DNA of 11,508 nucleotides from an uncultured Desulfobacterales bacterium (GTDB taxonomy: Bacteria; Desulfobacterota; Desulfobacteria; Desulfobacterales; JAFDCJ01): assembly GCA_945787595.1 (NCBI GenBank), contig CALZJV010000156.1, forward strand, positions 1-11,508, in the 5' to 3' direction. The notes below the pieces were generated by a model. That model saw only the letters and a program-made list of their open reading frames with translations, had not been told where the DNA came from and searched no databases. Below, in pieces: positions 7,328 to 11,508 of this stretch; the stretch's first letter is position 1; every line of letters starts with the position of its first letter. A program made the translations under genes and the position numbers.

Positions 7328-7537
7328 TTGAAAACTTTTACTGCAGTCGTTGAAAAATGTCCTGATACTGGCCTATATGTTAGCTATGTTCCGGGTTTTC
7401 CTGGGGCTCACACTCAGGCTGAGACCTTGGACGAATTGAATAAGAACCTGAAAGAGGTCATCGAGATGCTGTTGGAGGACGGCGAACCCGAATTTGAAGG
7501 TGAATTCGTCGGCACACAGACCGTAGTGGTGGCTTAA
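7328..7537 (+). CDS. hicB: HicB-family antitoxin
   Basis: A 69-residue protein with the compact HicB fold pattern: MKTFTAVVEKCPDTGLYVSY, then VPGFPGAHTQAETLDELNKN, followed by a helix (LKEVIEMLLEDG) and a C-terminal strand. HicB binds and neutralises the HicA mRNA interferase and usually represses its own operon. No clear C-terminal HTH or ribbon-helix-helix DNA-binding domain is present at this length, so this is the short HicB form. The start is TTG at 7328, with GAGGGAG at 7314-7320 and a 7-base gap; no ATG is suitably placed. It is two bases upstream of hicA. The order antitoxin then toxin is common for this pair type. Confidence 0.88.
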   Translation: MKTFTAVVEKCPDTGLYVSYVPGFPGAHTQAETLDELNKNLKEVIEMLLEDGEPEFEGEFVGTQTVVVA

Positions 7538-7539
7538 CT

Positions 7540-7764
7540 ATGGGATCAGTTCCGGTTCTTAAACCAAAGGAAGTCGCGGCTATTCTTGGGCGGGTTGGCT
7601 TTCAAGTGGTTCGACAGAGGGGTTCTCACAAACAGTTCCGCCATCCCGATGGCCGAGGCACAACTGTTCCTTTTCATTCCGGTAGAGACATTTCCCCGAT
7701 CTTGCTTCGCCAAATAGCGAAGGATATTGGGATCACAATAGACGAATTTTTACGATGTCGGTAA
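7540..7764 (+). CDS. hicA: HicA-family mRNA interferase toxin
   Basis: 74 residues, a normal HicA length. HicA is a double-stranded-RNA-binding-fold ribonuclease that cleaves mRNAs when released from HicB. The signature is intact: LKPKEVAAILGRVGFQVVRQ, then RGSHKQFRHPDGR with catalytic His30 of the GSH motif, then TTVPFHSGRDISPILLRQIA and a C-terminal helix ending IDEFLRCR. It starts two bases after the hicB stop, so translation is coupled. Nothing suggests truncation or inactivation. Confidence 0.92.
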   Translation: MGSVPVLKPKEVAAILGRVGFQVVRQRGSHKQFRHPDGRGTTVPFHSGRDISPILLRQIAKDIGITIDEFLRCR

Positions 7765-8003
7765 TCTGAGCCCAAACAGCGGATGAACCAGCCGGGGAAG
7801 GGTCGGGGCGTTTTCCGTAGAGACTTTACATGCTTGGAGGGCTTCCGGCCCGCTGATTATCCTTTACGTTAATCGCTGGCGAGGTAAACGATGAATCGCA
7901 CATCGGAACAGACGCTACGATAGATGGGTTCGACGCCTGCGGAATCATCCCATAGTCCCAGCCGGCCTAATTGCATTCGGGGTGCTTGAAGGAGTAAGGG
8001 GTC
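7765..8003. other. Intergenic stretch after hicBA
   Basis: About 240 bases with no convincing gene, no clear terminator and no match to the other repeats in the window. Base composition is richer in GC than the repeats that follow. Confidence 0.4.
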
Positions 8004-8058
8004 GTGTCTTGATTTGTGATTATAGAAAATCGATTAATCACTGATCAAGATTTGACAC
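8004..8058. repeat. REP-like imperfect inverted repeat
   Basis: GTGTCTTGATTTGTGATTA at 8004-8022 faces TAATCACTGATCAAGATTTGACAC (8035-8058, given in pieces: TAATCAC, TGATCAA, GATTTGACAC) across a 12-base loop. Arms match with two small gaps. AGGGGTC just before the left arm resembles tips of RAYT-associated palindromes, but no RAYT transposase is in the window. Confidence 0.55.
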
Positions 8059-8072
8059 CGAATCTCTGTTTA

Positions 8073-8389
8073 TTCACCGCAAAGGCGCAAAGAACGCAAA
8101 GGGTTAATTAATTTTTTGTTTTCCGGTGAGAGGCCCCGGAAAGGCGGGATATCCATCCGATTTTAAATATTTTAAAGGTGGGCCACCGGAAAACAAAAAG
8201 AACCAGCTTTATAAAGTAAATCTCAATGCCAGGGCAACTATATTTATAACATATGTAAAATTTAGATTATTTTCAGAAAAAGTGCTCTTTTATTCTTTGC
8301 CGTCCTTCCTGTCCGCCGGTATTTTTGGTGGGTCAACGGCAAAGAATAAGAAAAAACATCTCTGCGTCCTTCGCGTCTCTGCGGTGAAC
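8073..8389. mobile_element. Palindromic MITE-like element E1
   Basis: Long inverted arms: TTCACCGCAAAGGCGCAAAG (from 8073) and the reverse complement of 8359-8389 (TTCACCGCAGAGACGCGAAG). Inside are two strong hairpins. One has a perfect 16-base stem, 8113-8128 with 8184-8199. The other has a perfect 14-base stem, 8290-8303 with 8336-8349. The arm motif CACCGCAGAGACGC is a repeat I have seen widely in intergenic DNA of Desulfobacterota and related groups. Element E2 at 9445 has the same arms and the same second hairpin. Open frames across it are by-products of the palindromes. Exact ends are uncertain by several bases. Confidence 0.65.
8290..8349 (+). ncRNA. Conserved hairpin motif, copy in E1 (candidate structured RNA)
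   Basis: Outer 14-bp stem (8290-8303/8336-8349), 8 bases, inner 6-bp stem TCCGCC/GGTGGG with two wobble pairs (8312-8317/8327-8332), a 9-base loop, and TCA between the inner and outer 3' strands. The copy at 9661-9716 has exactly the same spacings with compensatory changes in both stems. It may act as RNA, or as a single-stranded DNA structure for mobility. Confidence 0.45.
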
Positions 8390-8448
8390 TATTACGTTCC
8401 ATCTTTTCGACTTACAAATTCGCTTTGCCCCTTTATCCTCATTTAACC

Positions 8449-8583
8449 ACTGAACCATGCCTGCCCTGCGTAGCCTGAAAGGGGAAGCAGGGAACCCTCA
8501 ACCCTGAACCTTTTTTTCATTTACATCCCCAAACTTCCTCTGTATATTAAAAACGAATTAATACCGCTCCTTAAACCCTTAAG
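8449..8583 (+). repeat. Promoter-bearing repeat, copy B
   Basis: Nearly identical to 6551-6683, including the nested hairpin (CCCTGC 8464-8469 with GCAGGG 8487-8492) and the promoter. It continues CCGCTCCTTAAACCCTTAAG without the MITE and then diverges: the minigene and terminator of copies A and C are missing, and the small gene at 8607 follows instead. Confidence 0.85.
8520..8548 (+). promoter_or_regulatory. Sigma-70 type promoter, copy B
   Basis: TTTACA (8520-8525), 17-base spacer, TATATT (8543-8548). Transcription would start at about 8555, some 50 bases before the ATG at 8607, so this is the likely promoter of the small protein and nucleotidyltransferase genes, with no terminator between. 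Confidence 0.75.
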
Positions 8584-8606
8584 ACATGCATAAATGAAAG
8601 ATTCAG

Positions 8607-8792
8607 ATGAATAAGGAAACAGAACAAAAAGATTCATCGAGTGTTGATAAGGGGTTGGTTGCAATGTTTCTCAGGATGTCACCTGATGAGCGGCTTCTTG
8701 CCAATGATAACATGGTACGTACAATTCTGGAACTCAGAAATGCCTACAGGCAGCGAAAAACCGATCGCATTAGACCTAAGCGCAATACTTGA
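8607..8792 (+). CDS. Small protein paired with a nucleotidyltransferase
   Basis: 61 residues, soluble and charged, with the core FLRMSPDERLLANDNMVRTI and ELRNAYRQRK. Short proteins with a similar MSPDERLxxND...ELR pattern are, from memory, often encoded just before AbiEii/DUF6036-like nucleotidyltransferases, where one partner could be an antitoxin; this recollection is not a search result. It starts at ATG 8607 with a modest GAAAG site 6 bases upstream. It overlaps the nucleotidyltransferase gene by 53 bases in another frame. The basic tail (RKTDRIRPKR) may bind nucleic acid. No catalytic motif is seen. Confidence 0.7.
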   Translation: MNKETEQKDSSSVDKGLVAMFLRMSPDERLLANDNMVRTILELRNAYRQRKTDRIRPKRNT

Positions 8793-9303
8793 GGGGCTTT
8801 TAGAGGCGGGCATAAAATTTATTTTAGTTGGTGGCCTTGCTGCTGTCGTGCAAGGAGCCCCCGTCACCACAATGGATGTTGATATTGTCCATAACCGATC
8901 TTCCGAAAATATATCCAAGCTGATTGCCTTTCTCAAGTCGATCGACGCAATATACCGCCGACCGGACGACGAGGTAATCAGGCCAAATGAGGGGGATATT
9001 TCGGGGATGGGCCATTTTCTCTTTACGACACGGTTAGGTCCTCTTGATGTTTTAGCTTTTATTGAGCAGGGAAGAGCTTACGAAGATCTCCTTGAACACA
9101 CAGTCGAAATTGAGTTTAGAGGCCATATTATTCGGGTTCTCAATCTTAAAGCATTGGTCGAGCTCAAGAAAGCATCAAGAGATGCGAGAGACAAACAGCG
9201 GCTGATAGTATTGGAAGAAACGTTGAGACAGGTGAATGAAGAATATGGCGTTGACCTGGAGTCAAAAAGGAGCAGCGCCAAGAATGACGACATCGATCAA
9301 TAA
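8740..9303 (+). CDS. AbiEii-like / minimal nucleotidyltransferase-fold protein, probable toxin
   Basis: 187 residues from the ATG at 8740. The frame is open upstream to a GTG at 8641, but that extension (LIRGWLQCFSGC...) lies over the small gene and is not family-like, so I chose 8740. Signature: FILVGGLAAVVQG at 27-39 (Gly31-Gly32 nucleotide-binding helix start), TTMDVDIV at 43-50 with metal-binding Asp46 and Asp48, and LDVL with a third acidic residue Asp103. A later ALVELKKASRDARDKQRL segment (138-155) resembles the C-terminal K-x-x-x-x-R-x-x-x-D helix of AbiEii-type enzymes. Such proteins transfer nucleotides to RNA or protein targets in toxin-antitoxin or abortive-infection systems. The 53-base overlap with the small gene implies coupled translation. 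No strong ribosome site precedes 8740. Confidence 0.82.
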   Translation: MPTGSEKPIALDLSAILEGLLEAGIKFILVGGLAAVVQGAPVTTMDVDIVHNRSSENISKLIAFLKSIDAIYRRPDDEVIRPNEGDISGMGHFLFTTRLGPLDVLAFIEQGRAYEDLLEHTVEIEFRGHIIRVLNLKALVELKKASRDARDKQRLIVLEETLRQVNEEYGVDLESKRSSAKNDDIDQ

Positions 9304-9444
9304 GGCGAGAGCCGCAAAAATAATTTGGAAAGGATTCTATATATTTTATTGTATCAGACAGGATAAACAGGATTACCAGGATAGAATCTACCTTCGGTGG
9401 GAAGGATAATTTCGGGATTACCAATATTTCTTTTTTTGTAATAG
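9304..9444. repeat. Intergenic stretch with three 9-base repeats and a small inverted repeat
   Basis: 9359-9385 holds three tandem units (CAGGATAAA, CAGGATTAC, CAGGATAGA), a common type of intergenic repeat. The block is bracketed by an 8-base inverted pair, GATTCTAT (about 9334) and ATAGAATC (about 9382). CCTT-CGGTGGG-AAGG follows as a small hairpin. A clear T-rich terminator for the nucleotidyltransferase is not evident. Confidence 0.5.
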
Positions 9445-9751
9445 TTCACCGCAGAGACGCAGCCTCCGGCCTCTCCGAGCTGTAGGCTCTACGAGCCGGA
9501 AGCCATAGAGGGCCTACGCCCCGGTGGGAGAACGTAAAGGGAAAAATCTAATGCCTTCAGGAAAAGAAAACGATCGGATCGTTGATTGATATCGATAAAT
9601 TAAGCAGTTACAGGCCATATATAGTTGTTGATTACAAAATCATACTTTTAGATGTCTCCTATTGCTTTCTGTTTTTTCTGTCCGCTGCGGTTTTTAGCGG
9701 ATCAACGGAAAGCAATCAAATAGTTGCCCTCAGCGCCTTTTGCGTCTCTGC
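9445..9751. mobile_element. Palindromic MITE-like element E2 with a nested 66-base insert
   Basis: Left arm TTCACCGCAGAGACGCAG (9445-9462) continues as AGAACGTAAAGGG at 9529, exactly as the E1 arm does without a break. The 66 bases 9463-9528, GC-rich and palindromic (GTAGGCTCT at 9482-9490 facing AGAGGGCCTAC at 9507-9517), therefore look inserted. The right arm is at about 9729-9751 (CTCAGCGCCTTTTGCGTCTC). The tip beyond it is degraded: CTGCCC replaces the expected CGGTGAA. The shared hairpin is at 9661-9716. Confidence 0.6.
9661..9716 (+). ncRNA. Conserved hairpin motif, copy in E2 (candidate structured RNA)
   Basis: Outer 12-bp stem with one wobble (9661-9672/9705-9716), 8 bases, inner 6-bp stem TCCGCT/AGCGGA (9681-9686/9696-9701), a 9-base loop GCGGTTTTT, and TCA on the 3' side. 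All spacings equal those at 8290-8349. Function unknown. Confidence 0.45.
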
Positions 9752-9871
9752 CTGCCCAACCTGCCCAATGAAATCTCTGTTGCCCTTATTTCATCGGGGC
9801 GAAGCCTATTTAAACCTAAGTCCGTGTGTGTCTGTGTGCGTCTGTGGCTAATTAATAAAGGTTTTTCCCTC
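9752..9871. other. Intergenic stretch with a GT-rich repeat
   Basis: No gene seen. At 9821-9848 a TCCGTGTGTGTCTGTGTGCG-type GT-rich run ends in TCTGTGGC, another common intergenic repeat type. An 89-residue frame across here begins inside E2 and has no ribosome site. Confidence 0.4.
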
Positions 9872-9900
9872 TTTACATCCCCCAATTTCCTCTGTATACT
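9872..9900 (+). promoter_or_regulatory. Sigma-70 type promoter, copy C
   Basis: TTTACA (9872-9877), 17-base spacer, TATACT (9895-9900). It would transcribe a short RNA ending at the hairpin near 9993-10004 unless the terminator is read through. Confidence 0.75.
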
Positions 9901-9946
9901 AAAAATCAATTAATTCCGCTCCTTAAACCCTTAAGGGAAGATCACC

Positions 9947-9964
9947 ATGGTTTACTTGGAATAA
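9947..9964 (+). CDS. Five-codon minigene MVYLE (putative leader peptide), copy C
   Basis: ATG GTT TAC TTG GAA TAA follows AAGGGAAG (9933-9940), a somewhat weaker ribosome site than in copy A. The stop is directly followed by the terminator stem. Confidence 0.5.
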   Translation: MVYLE

Positions 9965-9965
9965 T

Positions 9966-10004
9966 ACCCCGCTCTCATTTTGAGATGTGGGGTTTTTTAT
10001 TTTT
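9966..10004 (+). terminator. Rho-independent terminator or attenuator, copy C
   Basis: ACCCC (9966-9970) with GGGGT (9989-9993), inner TCTCA (9973-9977) with TGAGA (9981-9985), then six Ts and a further T-rich stretch. It is conserved with copy A except for the loop. Confidence 0.75.
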
Positions 10005-10215
10005 CCGATTTAGTTTGCAGTGAGCGCTCCCAAATGCACTTTGTATAAATGGCAGCAATCAGCATCCCATCGTCTAAGGATCGAACCAACGCATCGAAAA
10101 GTGGACGCGAAGCTTATGTGTAGGTGGCAAAAAGTTGGTGCCGGCGACCAAGACCAAGCTTGAAACAGGGGCAAAGAGACGTTGAGCGTTGTAAAAAAAT
10201 AAGGAGAAAAAGAGC

Positions 10216-10803
10216 ATGAAATACAGTAAACTGCAAAGTCTCGGACTGCCGCCGGAGGTTTGGTCCTTGATTCAGAGAGGGTTGAATCACGCTGGCATTT
10301 ATAATTGGACGTATCGAGGAAGACCAGGGCCTAAAACAAGAGCAGCTTATGAAGCTTATATCGGTGACGAGAGCGAAGAACCAAAGTGGATGGCTGTTGC
10401 AAGAAAGGAAATGGGGACCAAAGAATATCCCGGAGACGCGGATAACGATGATGTCCTTAAGTATCTCAAGAGCGTTGATACCCTCAGCGTAAGTGCCCAA
10501 AGAAATGATGAGACTCCATGGTGTAGCGCTTTTGTCAATTGGTGTATGGAAAAAGCAGGCATTAAAGGTACCGAAAACGCGGCGGCGAGGTCTTGGTTAC
10601 AGTGGGGGAGCGAATTAGCCGAGCCTGAAATTGGATGTGTTGTTGTCCTGTGGAGGGGTTCCCCTACTGGATGGCAAGGTCATGTGGGTTTCTTTGTGAA
10701 AGAGACATTAACTACCGTAAGCCTATTAGGCGGTAATCAGGGTGACCAGGTCAATATTAGCAAGTACTCGAAAGATCGAGTACTTGAATATAGAAGCACC
10801 TAA
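10216..10803 (+). CDS. TIGR02594-type cysteine peptidase/amidase (NlpC/P60-CHAP-like) with N-terminal peptidoglycan-binding-like segment
   Basis: 195 residues. The C-terminal domain (about 57-193) has the TIGR02594 layout: WMAVARKEMGTKEYPGDADN, then TPWCSAFVNWCMEKAGIKGT with likely nucleophile Cys103, then GHVGFFV with likely catalytic His156, then LLGGNQGDQVNISKYSKDRV. Such proteins are cell-wall hydrolases, often of phage origin. Residues about 5-50 (LGLPPEVWSLIQRGLNHAGI...GRPGPKTRAAYEAYI) resemble a peptidoglycan-binding-like domain. There is no signal peptide or membrane segment, so the product stays in the cytoplasm unless released by lysis or a holin, and no holin gene is seen. AAGGAG at 10201-10206 is 9 bases before the ATG. 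It lies just before a truncated MNT gene, as though inserted there. Confidence 0.82.
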   Translation: MKYSKLQSLGLPPEVWSLIQRGLNHAGIYNWTYRGRPGPKTRAAYEAYIGDESEEPKWMAVARKEMGTKEYPGDADNDDVLKYLKSVDTLSVSAQRNDETPWCSAFVNWCMEKAGIKGTENAAARSWLQWGSELAEPEIGCVVVLWRGSPTGWQGHVGFFVKETLTTVSLLGGNQGDQVNISKYSKDRVLEYRST

Positions 10804-10840
10804 CAGCGTCAACTCAGACCGGCTTTTCCGCTACACTCTA

Positions 10841-10980
10841 AAACCGGACCTTTTCATGCTTGTCGGCATCAAGAATGAGCTGGAGGAAAGGCTTCACCGG
10901 GCGGTGGACATTTTTGCGTACAGGGAGAACATGAATAAATTCTTAAAAAAAGGATAGATGGAGAGGCTGTATATGCGTGA
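10841..10980 (+). pseudogene. MNT-type nucleotidyltransferase antitoxin, C-terminal remnant, frameshifted
   Basis: The frame reads DLFMLVGIKNELEERLHRAV then DIFAYRENMNKFLKK, the C-terminal part of the small MNT proteins paired with HEPN toxins (…L.ELE..L.r.VDl.t…). It then runs into a stop at 10957. Adding one A to the A7 run at 10945-10951 would continue RIDGEAVYA to a TGA at 10978-10980, a normal-looking MNT ending that overlaps the HEPN start by 8 bases. The N-terminal GSxxRG and DxD catalytic part is missing; the TIGR02594-type gene occupies its place. Family call is by eye. Confidence 0.6.
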
Positions 10981-11104
10981 TAAGGAACTCGTCATGGAGG
11001 TTTTGCACCAAATAGAAAAGGCTGCCGTTAAAATCATTTTCCGTTTTCAGGCCATTCACCATGTGGCCAACTTTACCGAACGCCGGCAGGGATTGATAAT
11101 ATGA
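10973..11104 (+). pseudogene. HEPN-domain (DUF86-like) toxin, N-terminal fragment
   Basis: 43 codons from ATG 10973: MRDKELVMEVLHQIEKAAVK, then IIFRFQAIHHVANFTE. This is the typical first helix pair of DUF86-like HEPN RNases that partner MNT antitoxins. After FTE the sequence becomes unrelated (RRQGLII, stop) and a REP-like palindrome follows 11 bases later. The C-terminal Rx4-6H active-site motif is missing, so the product cannot be an active RNase. Confidence 0.65.
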
Positions 11105-11114
11105 AGATTAATCA

Positions 11115-11185
11115 GGGTTCAGATCTTTGTATTTGACAAATTAAATTAGCGCCATACAAAAATGGCAAATCCAAAGATCTGACCC
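11115..11185. repeat. REP-like inverted repeat downstream of the HEPN fragment
   Basis: GGGTTCAGATCTTTGTATTTG (11115-11135) faces the reverse complement of CAAATCCAAAGATCTGACCC (11166-11185) with one inserted base and one mismatch across a 30-base AT-rich centre. AGGGGTCAGATCTTTGGATTTG-like ends are a pattern I associate with RAYT-linked palindromes. Its position right after the break in the HEPN frame suggests it, or the event that brought it, truncated the gene. Confidence 0.65.
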
Positions 11186-11508
11186 CTATTTTTTCCCAAA
11201 TAAAGATAGAGTTTCCAACATAGTATCGACTTTAAAATTAGAAAAAAAAGCTGATCAACTCTTGAAGAAGCCATATCATGGAGTCAAAGGCAATTTTATC
11301 GCCACAACAATATTGATGTTCGCCTGTTTGCATATCGAGAACGAAGAAATTAGAATGACAAAATTCCGGCCTGCCGATCCGATGGCGAATTTCAAAATAA
11401 AGGATCAAAGCTAACAAAAGCGTTGTCGTGCCGAGATAAACTCAAGTCGTTGGGATTCCCGCTTGGTGGGATGAAATTCGATAATGTTACCCAGTGGGTG
11501 AGAATCAG
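11186..11508. other. Right-edge stretch with no assignable gene
   Basis: A plus-strand frame is open from about 11145 to TAA 11412-11414 (for example KLEKKADQLLKKPYHGVKGN), but it begins inside the palindrome, lacks an ATG or GTG with a ribosome site before its late internal ATGs, and matches no family I recognise. It may be the tail of a decayed gene. The last 90 bases show nothing further. The region is AT-rich. Confidence 0.3.

Larger units (their letters stand above)
9872..10166 (+). repeat. Promoter and leader-module repeat, copy C
   Basis: Uninterrupted copy: promoter, CTAAAAATCAATTAATTCCG, CCCTTAAGGG palindrome, minigene, terminator, then a conserved distal stretch. It lacks the upstream CCCTGC/GCAGGG hairpin of copies A and B. 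It ends ahead of the TIGR02594-type gene. Confidence 0.8.

Noticed and set aside
8073..8389. CRISPR array
   Set aside because: Repeats here are inverted arms and hairpins, not regularly spaced direct repeats with unique spacers, and no cas gene is present.
8126..8446. 106-residue plus-strand open frame
   Set aside because: It lies across the hairpins and right arm of element E1, has no ribosome site and no family-like sequence; the frame is a by-product of the palindromes.
8641..8739. Upstream GTG start for the nucleotidyltransferase
   Set aside because: The extra 33 residues overlap the small gene in another frame and look random (Cys, Trp, Gly rich); the family-like sequence begins after ATG 8740.
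9582..9851. 89-residue plus-strand open frame
   Set aside because: It runs through the E2 hairpin, right arm and GT-rich repeat, with no ribosome site and low-complexity ending.
10742..10840. N-terminal part of a 71-residue frame starting inside the hydrolase gene
   Set aside because: The first residues are a shadow of the hydrolase C-terminus; only the part from about 10841 resembles MNT.

Overview
The window looks like a chromosomal segment of a Gram-negative bacterium with an outer membrane: it has an RND efflux operon and three consecutive outer-membrane-type lipoproteins. The gene style, with GC-rich coding blocks and repeat-rich accessory DNA full of small toxin-antitoxin genes, resembles Desulfobacterota such as Desulfobacterales. 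That placement is inference; no marker gene is present.

Region 1 (1-3685, plus strand) is the end of a tripartite efflux operon. A periplasmic adaptor cut by the window edge overlaps a complete HAE1-type RND permease by 29 bases. Region 2 (3968-6412, minus strand) is a tight three-gene operon. In transcription order it encodes a 243-residue lipoprotein, a lipidated M48 metalloprotease with C-terminal TPR repeats (BepA-like) and a 181-residue lipoprotein. The first two overlap by ATGA and the last gap is 10 bases. The two operons converge on a 282-base gap.

Region 3 (6413-11508) is an accessory island of small modules in repeat-rich DNA. It holds a hicBA toxin-antitoxin pair, a short protein overlapping an AbiEii-like nucleotidyltransferase, a cytoplasmic TIGR02594/CHAP-like hydrolase, and the remains of a MNT-HEPN toxin-antitoxin pair truncated on both sides.

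The repeats are the most interesting part. A promoter-bearing block (TTTACA, 17-base spacer, TATACT or TATATT) occurs three times in the same orientation, once ahead of each cassette. In two copies it leads to a five-codon minigene (MVYLK or MVYLE) followed at once by a terminator-like hairpin and about 150-200 further conserved bases. In the third it leads directly into the small-protein/nucleotidyltransferase genes. One copy is split by a 268-base MITE-like insertion with terminal inverted repeats and a TA target duplication; the other copies show what the empty site looks like. Two further palindromic elements (about 8073-8389 and 9445-9751) share a hairpin of identical architecture whose paired bases differ between copies by compensatory changes. 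REP-like inverted repeats lie at 8004-8058 and 11115-11185.

All calls come from reading the sequence; no database search was made.
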